From: Gentiana macrophylla
Taxonomy: Eukaryota > Streptophyta > Magnoliopsida > Gentianales > Gentianaceae
NCBI GenBank assembly: GCA_026214975.1
Contig: JAOBSW010000948.1
Coordinates: forward strand, 234,056-298,055
Reading direction: 5' to 3'
DNA: 64,000 nucleotides
A program made the translations under genes and the position numbers. Under the pieces are notes generated by a model, which had not been told where the DNA came from, made no database searches, and saw nothing but the letters and a program-made list of their open reading frames with translations. Positions 32,643 to 44,020 of this stretch are shown one piece after another; position 1 is the stretch's first letter; each line of letters opens with the position of its first letter.

Positions 32643-34343
32643 TGTTAGGTGTAGTGCCCGAAAGACAATTTGTGTAATTGTTTTTGATAATGGATAACAA
32701 AATTTATCTCACCTTATTACTTGCTTTGTGCTTGTAAGTAATACCCTGCTGCAAACCCTAAGTATATCAATATGTAACCGCTTAACTCAGTATATGACAT
32801 GCACGTGAGGATTAAGTTAGTGGTGATATACTTAAACTGTTAGTCCGCGGAGAACTTAATCAGAGTTTAGGGTCTCATGATTAAAACAGCAATAATGCGC
32901 CCAGAACACCTTAGGGTGTGATAGTCTTATCCGGACTGTCGGTAGAGGGTACCTAAGTGGGGCATTTATAAATGATGGCATTCATATAGGATTGGACCGA
33001 TTTAATCTGGGTTTCTCGATATAATTCCGTAATCGAGAAAGCTTATTAAATAATTAGATGATCATATATGGATTGACCATAATCCTGAGGTGATCACAGG
33101 GTACTGCTTGTCTCGGGGTAGTGTTTGATGTGTTAGTTAAGGATCACTTTGATATGTGATGCGAGTCACTTCTCGTTGGCACTATTCACGATGAGTGAGT
33201 AGTTACGTGTTTCATGCACACGGAATCCATTCCTTCATGCGGGAAGTAGAGAGTCCCTTATTTGTTAGCCCTAAGAAAATGATCGATCCAGGGAGTTCAT
33301 ATTAGTCTAATTAGCTACTAGTCCGGTATGTGAACTAATTGATCACTGGGGTTAATGGTAAATAAGGATAAGATATTTTGAGTCGGGTTTACAGAGACTT
33401 CCCACTCGAGAATGGACGATCATGGAGGTTAGTCCGTATGTAATGATTATATCAATGAACGCTTATTTACTCATAGGATTGGGTGTAAGTATATATCTAT
33501 AATTGGTAGAGTTCAGTTTCGGGTTTATGGTGGCGTAATCTCGGAATTAATAATTTAAGTGTGAATATTCGTTCGATGAATATTTTACTTAATTTATTGG
33601 GAGCTCATCGATTATAGGTCAGTGGTCCCCAACGTGGCTCTATAATCTGAGTATTTTCTTGTTATTGGGCTCATTGATAATTAATTGGTTTGGCCAATTA
33701 ATTGATATCTAAATATTATTTAGTTGAAATTTAAATAATATAATACATGAAAATACATTTTCGTGGGCCTAAAACCCTAAGATGTGGCGCCTCCCTCTCA
33801 TAAAATGCAAGAATTGATTTTCTTGTGTGATTAATTATTTACTTGGTAAGTAATTAATTAATAAAAGATAATTGATTTGTAATTGATTGATTGATTAATC
33901 ACAATCTTTTATAAATGGAATTATCTTTTATTGTGATTTCTTTTTAATTATTTATTTAATTAATTAGAAACTTGAAGGCCAATGATTTACTCTCATATAT
34001 AAAGAGAGTTCTTCCAAGACATATGAGAGATGAAATTTTCGACATACACACATAAAATAGAGAGAGAAACTTGTTTCTTGTATTGGGTTTCTGGTTGAAG
34101 AAAAACTTGTAGTTTTTCTTGATGCATATCAAGGAGGTTTCAATTCCAAGGATCGGTGTCCACCAACCGCCGTTTGGAGAACACGTTGGAAGATTGTGGC
34201 TACTCATCCAACTATTGGTAAGTAGATCTAAACCCCCTTGTAGGAAGTTTAGATCCTTTATTTATGATATGTAGTTTATAGATCGTGATCCATCCGCTGC
34301 GCAAAGATGTGTTTTGTATAGATCTGAGCTCCTACATACTTCA
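32643..34343 (+). mobile_element. Solo LTR (family A, copy 2)
   Basis: Starts TGTTAGGTGTAGTGCCCGAA and ends CTACATACTTCA; 1701 bp. The exact 5-bp target duplication TTGTG lies at 32638-32642 and 34344-34348. TATA box TATATAAA at 33996-34003, plus orientation, i.e. opposite to the virus genes it interrupts. Homologous to 3284-5092. Confidence 0.93.
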
Positions 34344-34395
34344 TTGTGATGACTTCTAAACCGAGATGTTTTCTCAGTTATGGTTTACTTGTCAT

Positions 34396-34880
34396 TTATT
34401 TTTCTATTTCTGCTTCTTCTGGAGTCATTAGTTTTATGACTTCGTCTAGAGGGGATAAATTGATTCCATCTAAGTTGAATTCATCTTTTTCTAAGTTATC
34501 CCAGAAATAAGCTTCAAGCTTAGCACTAATGCTCATAACTCTAGGAGTTTTGATTTTTCCCTTGTCGCCATCATCGTTGGTGGCCAAGGTAAAGCCTTAG
34601 GATTTCTTGATGATCCTAGATCAGCATTTCCTACATCATAATTAGGATAGCTGTACTTTCCATTTATAGGAAAAGTAGTTGTTGTAATGTTTTCTGAAAC
34701 TATTGTGGTTTCAGTCTTGACTTCTTTGATAATTTTTGCTGCTATACAATCTAGTTCTAAAGTGTTTCTAGTAGCATTTGTTGATATTCTATCGTGAATA
34801 TCTTTTAACTAGTTAATGATGACTTTATTTTCTTCACGAAGAAGATTTATAGTTTCATTAATAGTTGTAAAGCTTGCCAT
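34396..34880 (-). pseudogene. VAP-like (virion-associated protein) ORF, broken
   Basis: Minus-strand ATG at 34880 opens MASFTTINETINLLREENK, a likely coiled-coil start. A TAG interrupts at about 34810, and the frame changes near 34600. The C-terminal piece (34396-34587) contains [19 protein letters not shown] and ends EAEIEK. Position between movement and coat protein genes, an N-terminal coiled coil and small size (about 160 codons) fit the virion-associated protein of caulimoviruses. Sequence similarity alone is weak, so the identity rests mainly on position. Confidence 0.5.
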
Positions 34881-34919
34881 TTTACTCAATGAGTTTTCTA
34901 AGGCAGACTTCAAGTTTAT

Positions 34920-35096
34920 TTAGAATTGCTTTTTCTTAAGCATATCTTTTAATTTTCTGCCAGAAATTTCTCTTTTGAAAATTTCTTTACAGAAATCTGG
35001 TTTCTTACTGAGGATTTCGATTCTTCTGTAAGTCCAGTATTCATTCATAAAGGTATATTTCCCTATCCTGACCTGTTGGATATCATTGGTATCCAT
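34920..35096 (-). CDS. Small viral ORF between movement and VAP genes
   Basis: 58 codons from MDTNDIQQVRIGKYTFMNEY to KKKQF and TAA. Its ATG overlaps the last 14 bases of the movement-protein frame, the compact overlap typical of caulimovirid genomes. In genus Caulimovirus this position holds the aphid-transmission gene, which is about three times longer. This could be its truncated remnant or an unrelated small gene. It is highly basic and has no motif I recognise. Confidence 0.4.
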   Translation of the reverse strand: MDTNDIQQVRIGKYTFMNEYWTYRRIEILSKKPDFCKEIFKREISGRKLKDMLKKKQF

Positions 35097-35985
35097 TTAA
35101 CATAAAGTTTTTTAGCGTTTGGGTAGCATTATCTACTCTTTCTGAAATGGATAAGAGTAGCTCGGTATCTGATCTCATAGATTCAGATCTTTCAATCAAA
35201 TTATTTTTTGATATAGGAGTCTTAACAAAGCTCCTGCGAGATGAGGTTTCTCCAATAGAAAACCTATTTTTAACTATATTAGGTTCTGCTTTAGTTCCTA
35301 ATATTGTTGTTCCTTTAGCAATATTTATTGCCCAAGAATTATTATCGGGTTGTATGTCCGAAATTTTTTTCTCTTGAATCATTCCGATTTCTGAGAACAC
35401 ATCGTCTAATTCGATGTATTCCTTTTTTCTATAGTCAATACCATGATGACTATTAGTTAAAGCATAACTTACGAGATAAGTTACCTTTGAAAGGTTTATC
35501 ACCTTCGTTCATCAAATAGTCTCTTTCAAGTGATGTACTAATGATAATACTTTGTCTAGGTTCTTACTTTATATGCTAAGTCCAAATCGATTTGTGAACA
35601 TAAATTTATTGTAAGCTAGGTTTCCTTTAGTTGCTCTAGCACACAATCTTTTCTATCATTAATCCTATTATCGATTAATGCTAATTTGGTAGGCGTATCG
35701 ATGCCTTCTTGAAATTCAGATTTTATTAAAATTCTTATGGCTCCTAAATGTACCATAATAATTTCTGATCTGAATTTTGAGTTAATTTTACTCAAAATTT
35801 CATTTATCTCTTTCCTAGTGATAAGAGGTAAATAGACAGTTCCACTAACATCTTTGATGTCTATGTGAAGTTCTTGAGTGTTAACAAAATAAAAGATTTT
35901 GTTTTTCTCTTTATTAAAGCGGTTAAGATATTAGGTATCTTAAAAATCATTCTTTTTAAGTTCTAATCTAGAAGCTTTTATTTTT
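35083..35985 (-). pseudogene. Caulimovirid movement protein (30K superfamily), broken
   Basis: The N-terminal half, read at about 35640-35935, contains DVSGTVYLPLITRKEINE and IIMVHLGAIRILIKSEFQEG, the conserved region of 30K movement proteins, then IDTPTKLALIDNRINDRKDC. A frameshift and stop near 35620 interrupt. The C-terminal half is open at 35083-35502 (139 codons) with YLVSYALTNSHHGIDY followed by an acidic IELDDVF stretch. These proteins move virus between cells through plasmodesmata. The start is uncertain because the frame is closed upstream of about 35960. Confidence 0.82.
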
Positions 35986-36007
35986 ATAACAACTCATCTT
36001 TGAATCA

Positions 36008-36115
36008 TTATTTTGGCATTGAATCACATTCGGATTCATTACAAACGCAGTTGACACTCATTATTTTACGATTCGTCATCGAATTGCTATTTAGGTTTGA
36101 TGAACCTCTATCCAT
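36008..36115 (-). CDS. 35-codon cysteine-containing ORF after the primer site
   Basis: ATG at 36115, about 40 bases after the primer site, runs MDRGSSNLNSNSMTNRKIMS and then VNCVCNESECDSMPK to TAA. In genus Caulimovirus the small gene VII occupies this place. Three cysteines in nine residues are notable. Whether it was ever translated cannot be told from one copy. Confidence 0.35.
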   Translation of the reverse strand: MDRGSSNLNSNSMTNRKIMSVNCVCNESECDSMPK

Positions 36116-36156
36116 TTCTGGATCTATCGGTGTTCCTTACGGATTCGTTTAATCTA

Positions 36157-36175
36157 TAGCCATATCTCGATACCA
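36157..36175 (-). other. Viral primer-binding site (tRNA-Met type)
   Basis: The minus strand reads TGGTATCGAGATATGGC, matching the initiator tRNA-Met complement TGGTATCAGAGCCATGGC with a few changes. It sits about 490 bases downstream of the predicted transcription start and just before the movement gene, which is where reverse transcription of pregenomic RNA is primed in this family. Confidence 0.75.
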
Positions 36176-36665
36176 AATTTTTAAGCGCGGTGTGGATATA
36201 CGTAAATGCGGAAATAATAAGGGTGTGTACCTTGGGTTCTTAAGATTCTATAATGAAGATGAAGTCAATCATAGGTGTGTAGCACAAGTTCATCTCGTAT
36301 GTATGTAACGTTCAACCTGGGATGTCCAAATGTTTATTCAACCAATTTCCAAGCCAATCATATCCCTGGATTTCACCTATTCTCTCACCAATAGCTCGCC
36401 AATGGACACTTTCCCTACGGCCTCCTGCCTGACGGTACTCTTCCTCTGACGAATATGCTACTCCAGGTTCTCAGAACATTTGACTCAAGGATATGAAAAA
36501 CTAGAATTTGGAAAATTAAATTTTATTTAAACCAGAATATTTACAAAAATACTGAAAAGCTTATACAAACTTATGATGGTGTCATCTCCATTATAAGAGA
36601 TTTCTACTCACTCAACATTTTAGGTAAAAACGGTAAATTTATACTATGAAAGAAGCGGTTTGCAA
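36176..36665 (-). other. Pregenomic RNA leader region
   Basis: About 490 bases without a long ORF between the predicted transcription start and the primer site. Leaders of this family are about 600 bases and fold into a long hairpin used for ribosome shunting. I did not verify a fold here. Confidence 0.5.
36522..36527 (-). terminator. Candidate viral poly(A) signal
   Basis: AATAAA on the minus strand about 140 bases downstream of the predicted start, the place where caulimovirid pregenomic RNA terminates after one full circle. Confidence 0.5.
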
Positions 36666-36689
36666 AAAGGATCCTAGAAATGAAAGAAC

Positions 36690-36770
36690 TTTCTCATTTT
36701 ATAGATGAATGAAGGAAGGATCCGAATAATTCTTTGCGAATATTCATTTTCATTCGTCACTGCTGACGTT
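36690..36770 (-). promoter_or_regulatory. Candidate pregenomic promoter
   Basis: On the minus strand ACGTCAGCAGTGACG (36755-36769) carries two TGACG motifs in opposite orientation, like the as-1 activation element. A TATA box TCTATAAAATGAG follows about 50 bases downstream (36693-36705). The order and spacing match the 35S-type promoter of caulimoviruses, and it directly follows the transactivator gene as expected. Activity is not shown. Confidence 0.65.
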
Positions 36771-36894
36771 CTAAAAGAAAAGGTTGTTTTGTCTTTTGTG
36801 CTAGTTGGCCGACAAATTGACGATGTTTTTGCTTTTGCTTTTGCTTTTTACGCAGACCGAGAATTATTGAATTACGTAAGTACTTAATTATGTC

Positions 36895-38399
36895 TTATTC
36901 ACTAGGTGATGATGATGTGGCGGCTGACGTTTCTTCATCATATGCTGAATTTGTTGAGGTTGATCCGTTGAGATCTTGATCAATAACAACTGTTTTTTGT
37001 ATCTTTTTATTGCAGTAGTTGCATAGATACTTGGTTTTTACCTTCTCAAAGGCCTTCATTAGTATGGAGCGAGTTTTTCGTTATATATGGACATAACTTG
37101 TCCATTTCGAAATGCTTCTTCAAACTTCATAAATGTTTTCACATCATCTGTTGAAATTGTTTTTAATGATTTTGAGATTACCAAAATATGATAATCCTGA
37201 TAATTTACTTTGATGAGAGAATCATCATTAATTTTGAGTATTTGGTCAATTAAATTACCAAATCGTAAATTATTTATTTTTTCAAAATTATCGTAAAGCG
37301 ATTTATGTCTTCATAATCTTAGAGGGTGTGTAGTCCCTGTTATGGTTTGAAATTCCAATCTCGATTAGGTGAAAGGCGATTGAAATATTCTATTTTTCCA
37401 AAGTGGTAAGGTGCTGCTGATTTTGAGAAAAATAGCTCGATCAGCTTCTTTAATGACTTTGGTTCTAAAGACTTTGATAGCCTTTTTGATTTCTTCTGGG
37501 AATAATGATATTTCCAGTAGATTTTTTCTTGGATATATCATTCTTACCATTCCATATCTGAAAGTTTCATTGACAAGAGTAGAATCTGGTCCTTCCATGA
37601 AATTATACAGACTGAGATCTGATCGATCTGTTGTAAAGAATTTTTCTGAGATGAAATATTCTTCACTTGCTATTCTGGCTCGTTTATAGTGATAGGTGAA
37701 TCTTTCCTCACTATATACAAATTTTTCTTGTTTTTGTTCAATAGGTTTGACTATTGATACTCTTCCAAGAGTAACCATTTGTTGTGGTCTTTTTTCTCTT
37801 TTAAGTATTTCTTTGAAGGTAGCCTTCAAACAATCTGAACTTGACATCAACCTAGGAGGTGCTGTCATATTTTCTCTAGCAAAGATTTCTCCTGCTACAT
37901 TTGCTTCTGTTAAAGTTCTGTATTTTTTGTGCTTAACACCAGAAATACCTTCGACTGCATGTCTTGCGGTTTCCCAAGCGGTGTAAATACCTGCATATGG
38001 ACCATTAAAAACAACATAATAATCCTTTGGTCGTGAAATGACCGATTCAACGTAAGTTGATACTGAAGCTTGACCTTCAGATTTAGTAAGACTTTCAATG
38101 TCTTTTGAATTAGGTCTTAGTCCAGAGATGAAATTAGTGGGCTTAACCAGATTTTTTTATGTATGTATATCATTTACATCTTTTTCCAAGGTGTTAGGAA
38201 TCAATGGATTTGATTTTTCTTTACCGGTTGCCGTTTGCCCCAGAATAGCTGATATTTTTCTATTATTGCTAGTGCAAGGAATATCAATATCCTTTTGTTG
38301 TTTATTGGATTCTTCTAATAAACTAATGCCATATTGTAGAACTTTGAGTTCTACTTCCATCATTGCTTCTTGCAGCTTTAATTTTTGCAATTCATCCAT
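36895..38399 (-). pseudogene. Transactivator/viroplasmin (gene VI type), broken
   Basis: ATG at 38399 opens a lysine- and glutamate-rich start that is probably coiled coil. A stop near 38154 follows. In the next frames, YYVVFNGPYAGIYTAWETA (about 38000) is the viroplasmin fold, an RNase H1 N-terminus-like domain, continuing as GVKHKKYRTLTEANVA. A long open part at 37365-37868 covers the central region. Beyond a frameshift near 37365 the C-terminus ends with CNYCNKK, a zinc-finger-like pair, and a serine-rich tail. The total of about 500 codons is the family norm. The intact protein forms inclusion bodies and re-initiates translation; this copy cannot. Confidence 0.85.
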
Positions 38400-38441
38400 T
38401 TTTAGCTTCTTCAAGCTTTGCTGAGTGTCCTTTGTCTGTTT

Positions 38442-38814
38442 TTAGCCTGTGAATTCACGTGTTAAGAAATCAGCAAAGATATTTTTGTTTCCTGCGATGT
38501 GTTCGACCTCAAAGCAGTATCTTGATAGCCACATTTTCCATCTAACAAGTCTTCCTTGTTTATTGTCACCTTTTTATATTGGTATTTAAAAAGTAGGTGA
38601 AGTTTTGTTATCTGTCCTAATTAAAAACTTAACAGGAGTAAGATAAGCACTAAATTTCTTAATGACTCGGATTACCGCTAGGTATTCTTTTTCATTACTA
38701 TGATAATTCTTCTCACCTTTATAAAGCGCGGAAGTGTATCTCTGATTAATTCTTGTTCGAAATTTTTGCTTTGAGGATTCCTCCTGAGAATTCTTTGTTA
38801 GAACAATCCTTATG
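38442..38814 (-). pseudogene. Viral pol C-terminus (RNase H)
   Basis: The minus-strand frame shows FSGGILKAK (about 38780), YTSALYKGEKNYHSNEKEYL, a region ending in LIRTDN and, after a stop, GRLVRWKMWLSRYCFEVEHI and NIFADFLTREF before TAA at 38442. This is the RNase H end of a caulimovirid polymerase. The sequence stops at the Copia LTR boundary (38815); the RT and protease are not found beyond it in this window. Confidence 0.82.
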
Positions 38815-39290
38815 TGATTGAATCACATTATTCCCGGATCGATTATGCTAAATTATTGAGAATCAGAGAACGATATTAATCTACAAACATACCCGAATCC
38901 ATAGCAGCGGGAGACTCTGTAGATGTTGTAGGATCGATCTTCCAGATCTATACACCTCCCGTTTACGTCAGAAGAACCCTTTGTGTTCTCTGTATTTTTC
39001 TCTTGTGATAATGGGGGTCAAAAGAGAGTGGGAAAAAAGTGTATGACCTAGGGACCATAACCCACCCTTATATAGTAAAATATTTATTAGGTCTTTTCAA
39101 TTTTACCCATCATAAAATTAGAAATTACCTCCGAGTTTCTACGCATTAAAGGTTCACACCCTAGCAATACGTTACAGTCCAATAATTATAACCGTAGTAG
39201 ATCACTTTAAAACAGACTAATATTTATTGACAGTCTACGACATAACAATTATTTCACATATAAGCCCAACGTTGGACATATGATCCAACA
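38815..39290 (-). mobile_element. 3' LTR of Copia family C
   Basis: On the minus strand it starts TGTTGGATCATATGTCC and ends GTGATTCAATCA. It contains a TATA-like ACTATATAAGGGTGGG near 39065-39080 in LTR orientation. Viral pol sequence abuts its left end. Confidence 0.85.
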
Positions 39291-39303
39291 ATCTCCCACT
39301 TGG
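39291..39303 (-). other. Polypurine tract of Copia family C
   Basis: The minus strand reads CCAAGTGGGAGAT immediately before the LTR start, the same tract as at 6370-6380. It sets the strand. Confidence 0.85.
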
Positions 39304-41560
39304 GCTATATGTGTAACTTTATAATTGTATGTCATAAGATAACTAAACGAGCTCAACTTGGTTTGTCATTACAAAGCGTATCAATAACAATCCCGTCCAT
39401 CAAAGTCACCAACATAGGACCAAAGCGCCTTCGTCACATCTATCGTAACGGAACCCATCAATGATCACGTATGCTAGTAAAGTTGAATGACATGGATCAT
39501 GATGTGGATCGTAGCATGGAAAATAACATGACATGTGATCTTAACATGTATATTTCCAACAGTCAACCTTAAACTTAATGAGATCAAAACCGTATATCGA
39601 GATCAAAGTGTGAAACATCAAAACTTAAATTTCGCAGAAACAACTACAATTGTAACTTTAACTTTAACCATAACCTTAACCTTAAAAGCTGAAACAAGCT
39701 GAAAAATGTGTCTATATCGAAGCAAACATTATCAATTACAAACTCCCACTAAACCTAAACATCCTTAATCGACATGACACCCGTGACGAGCAATATGCTC
39801 AAGAACATCTTAGGTGGCTGTCCTATAGCGAGTGGATCCACAATAATGAAGTTTGTCATGATATGTTCAAAAGACACCATTCCACTTTGAACTCTATCTT
39901 TAACAACTTAGAATCATATATCAATGTTCTCAGACATTGATGAATTCCAATCGTTGTTGGGATAAAACACCGTGGAAAGTTGACGGACCCAAAAAAATCT
40001 CGGTGGGGCACCGGAATAAATTCGAAAGTCGAGTGGGGGCATCAATAGTGATTTTACATTTTTACCTATAAAAACACGCCGATTTTCGGATCTCAGTGGG
40101 GGACAAGGACCCCCCTATTTGCAGCTGGGTCCGTCCCTGCCACGGAACTATCATCACAAGAATAAATTTTCCGCATCCATATCCCATCACTAGTGGCTTC
40201 AAAAGCCCCGAATTTTGTCCCCAAAGTCAAATAAGTCATAAGTGTCTGCTTAGCACTTTTTAGAAAGACAACTTCTTTGACAAAATGAAGACATATCCTT
40301 ATGTGGATTTAAATGTATCTTTACATCCACCAAAATCTAAGTCAGTATACTGAATGATCTCTAACTTTTCTGACTCCATATATGTGAGCATCCTATATTT
40401 TGTTTTCTGTAAGTACTTTATAACCTAATAGGCTGCAACCAAATGACCCTTTCCAGGATCTTTTAAGAATCTACTCAACCTAACTGAAATGTACACAATA
40501 AACATACATGTACAAACCTAATCACACATTAGATCCCCAATAAATGAATCAGAGAGGAATCTTGTGAATTTCCTCCTACTTTGAATCATTAGAAAATGAC
40601 ACTATTTGAGACTAGCCTTGTCTCCTTAGACACAGGGGTACCATGTTGTTTACAATACATCATGTCGAGTCTCATAAGAAAACTTTATCGATATAGTCTG
40701 TTTGTAATGATCCAATAATACCTCAAGAATAACCCTGATATACATGGATCCCGAAAAAACTAAAAATAGCGTCTCCTAAATCTTTCAACTCAAAACCGAA
40801 CGAGATAAATGATTTAGTTTCACGCCCAAAATCTATATCGTTACTGAATATCATCGACATACAAAACCAGAGTATGAACCTACTCCCACTAAACTTATGT
40901 TAGATACATTCATCAACCGAATTTAACTCAAAAAACCAAACGAGACAAAAATTTGATGAATCTAACGTACCATTGACAGGAAAACCATTTGAGTCCAAAG
41001 ATGGATTTCTTTAATTTGCAAGCCATATTATTTGCGTCACCAAATGCAAAGTTTTACAGCAAAGATCAAATCAATGTTTCATCAATGTCACCACCGATAA
41101 CCATTGTCTTTACATCCATCTAATGTAACTCATAATCCATATGAGCAAGTAGAGCCATAATTATCACGAAAGAGCCTTCCAAAGAAACCATTGAAAAGCC
41201 TTTATAATATATGCTCCTTTTGAGTGAAGTCGTTGATGACAAGACAAACCTTATAAATTTCCACATTACCATATGAATCCTCTTGGTCAAAAATATCCAT
41301 TTACAACCAATGTGTTCCTATCCTTCCGGCAATGGTACAAGATTCCAAATGCCATCATCCTTCATGGACTTCATCTCATATTGCATAACCTTAATCCACT
41401 TATGAGAGTTGGGGCCTTCCATGGCTTGGGGAACAGATAACGGATCATCCTCTATAACGCCATGATCATTATGCTCAAGGAGGTAAACAATATAATCATC
41501 TTGAATTGTTGACCTCATCTCTCTAGTGTAGTGCCAAAGTTGTGGTGCCACTGATTTCTC
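39304..41560 (-). pseudogene. Copia RT and RNase H remnant
   Basis: The frame at 41318-41551 reads DDYIVYLLEHN, then AMEGPNSHKWIKVMQYEMKS and WNLVPLPEG, the start of Copia RT. Downstream, in broken frames, appear IGCKWIF, MDVKT (about 41105) and AHMDYELH (about 41135). Nearer the LTR come segments like LSRFLKDPGKGH and LEIIQYTDLDFGGC (RNase H, near 40345). Stops are frequent and the YVDD box is not readable. A small MITE-like insert lies at 39978-40138. Confidence 0.75.
39978..40138. mobile_element. MITE-like insert, about 160 bp
   Basis: The left end has GACGGACCCA and the right end TGGGTCCGTC, inverted complements. The segment is rich in GTGGGGG runs and breaks the Copia RNase H reading. 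A similar GGGGCGGACGCAGGAT terminus occurs at 28858. The flanking bases (CGTGGA, CACGGA) do not form a clear duplication, so the exact boundaries and superfamily are open. Confidence 0.5.
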
Positions 41561-44020
41561 ATGTGGTACCTCATATGCTCATGTTGCTCCTATATTGGTT
41601 CTTGATGATGTTGAGGTTGCCTAATTGGAAGTTCAAGAATATTGTCATAAACCGTATTTAGAAATAGTATACATCCCATTCGGGAAACACAAATTGTTAC
41701 CAATCGCCACTTTGTAGGAGAGTCATGGTAGGCTCTTCTTTAAAGACAATATTTTATACCTTATCTTTCCCCAAACTCAATATCCTCAAGGAACCTTGCA
41801 TATCCCGTCTAATAGTAAAAATTAAAAAAAAAAAACTGGATGTAGAACCATAGAACTTAAAACCCCTGGATCTCTTAAAGAACACCACACATAATAGTTG
41901 ACCATTCCAACATACCGTAGGGAATAGACATCAAGTGACCATATGTATCAATTCTAAGACGTACTTAAAGCAATCAAATATATAATCTCCTATGTTGGTT
42001 TGTTACCCCTTAATACAACCTGCTCAGACAAAATCCAACTGACCTATCAATGGGACCAAATGTTCCATCTGACATAAGCCTTTATATTCTCTTTCGAGAA
42101 ATTTTCCAAAAAATGCCAATGCCAAACCATATAGGAACAATCATTAGTTAAATTTGATTTGTGCCATGAAACTTAAATGCAAAGTGTTATTAAAGATACA
42201 ATGGTATCTACCAAATCAAGATTATCATTGAAAGACAATTGATTAGAACATATTTGATATGAATCCTGGAAAGACTAAAGGTATCATCCTTAATTGAACA
42301 AGAATGTCCTAATTTGTCCAATAAAGAAATGAAAATCCGAATTCCGCCATAAAGACGGCTTGATAAGTATTTTCCAAGTCTAGAAAATGTTCAATATTAA
42401 GCAACAATCTAGTTTCTGAATAGCCTTAAACTTTATTGCATCACCATCACCCACATAGATGTATCTTTCAACATGAACTGGTGATCTGTAATGCTAACAA
42501 CTCCGCATAAACACACTTAAGTAAATAGAAACACCGTGTCTGTCTACCAAGTGTGTTGAGGCACAAAATTCAGATAAACTCCTAAACAAAACCAATGAAA
42601 GGAAAAACTTAACTTTATTTGCTCAGCAAGAATGATACTGCAAGCAATATTCCATTATGCTCCCTACCTATTGGCATAAGAAACAACTAATATCCATATG
42701 TTGTCACTTTCGCCCCTAGTGTTGAATGCCAACAGCTTCCTTAAACTTAAATTCCATTGTGCCCTTACCGTTAATGATGACCATATTTAGCACTTTATGG
42801 TTGCCCGAATTTCAATCATTCGACTTCTTGCACTCAGTAGGAAATCATTTTCTTCAACTCCCACAATTCCTTATGTCAATTATAACTGACATTTAATTTA
42901 CCATATTGTACATGAAGAGAATGAATGATAAATTGCACCGGAACGCCATCACGTATATCCAAATCAAATATCCGAAGTTGGTAATCATATGAGCCGATTC
43001 CGAATGTACCCCTAATGTTTCATTAGCCCTAGTACCTTATGGAGATTGGCTAAGACATGACAAGTTGCCTCGTCTTTCTCATCATGGAATTGTGCAACTC
43101 TATTAAACACACAAAAAATTTCCTTATTGGTCACCATAGTATTTATGTCACTTCTAAGAGTATTTGGATTGGCTTCCCTAATGATCAAAGACCTGAATTT
43201 TGGAAATCAGATGATCTATTTCCAGAGTGTGCACCTTATTGAATACGAAATTTTCCAAATAGTCACCATAATCCTTATGCCACTTTTTCCAAATTTAGGT
43301 ATGATCCTCTTAAACCTCACAGTTAGGACAATAAAGTCAAACATATTTGTACTTTGAGAAGTGAGAGTGATCAAACAAGTTGAGTCAAGTGATCTTCCAG
43401 GAAGTCATTCTAGATACTCTTAAAAGTGTCAGTGACAAGAACATACTTGTTCTTTCTAACGCTTGAAGTCATAGATAATTAGTGGAGGAATATAATGCTT
43501 CAAGGAGGAGATATACTTTAAAGCAGAACTTAAGTAAATACGGATAACTTAATTAACCTTAAGCTCACATCTATAAGATCCGAAGAAAATCCAAAATCAA
43601 ACAAATTTATGATATATTTCCCCATCACAAAATGCCGGCACGACATTAATATCTCATCTTTGGACGATAATACTAACTCGTAATTGACATCTTGGCGTAG
43701 TAATCAAACAGTGACAATAAGTCTTGTCAAATAATAGACCAATCTTCGGATCGTATCTATTACCCACATGAAAACCGAATAATTGTCACGTATTTATCAC
43801 CACAGGTTTATTTATAATTCTGCCAAACAATATCCTTCCTTTGGGCCGAATACTATCCGCATGAATTTATAAAAAAACACAAAGCATTTTACATCTCACC
43901 GTGAATCAATTTCCACGTAGAGGTCACTTTGGCGACATTTCGCTTAGATGCAAAACCGCAATATATTATTGTTTGATTTTAACCGTAATAACCATTTAAA
44001 GAAAAGGTCTACCAAAATTG
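41561..44020 (-). other. Decayed Copia gag-protease-integrase interior
   Basis: Position between RT and the expected 5' end implies gag, protease and integrase, but reading frames are too broken for me to place a domain. No ORF above 80 codons on the minus strand. Assignment is by position only. Confidence 0.4.

Larger units (their letters stand above)
31402..38814 (-). mobile_element. Endogenous caulimovirus-like element (Caulimoviridae)
   Basis: Minus-strand order: pol C-terminus (38442-38814), transactivator (36895-38399), pregenomic promoter and leader, tRNA-Met primer site (36157-36175), movement protein (35083-35985), a small ORF, a VAP-like ORF, coat protein (31402-32640). This is the gene order of genus Caulimovirus read across the circle, from the end of the pol gene through the intergenic region to the coat protein. 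About 5.7 kb of virus remain once the 1.7-kb solo LTR is removed. Protease and most of RT are missing on both sides. All large genes contain stops or frameshifts, so it is a fossil and not a replicating genome. Confidence 0.87.
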
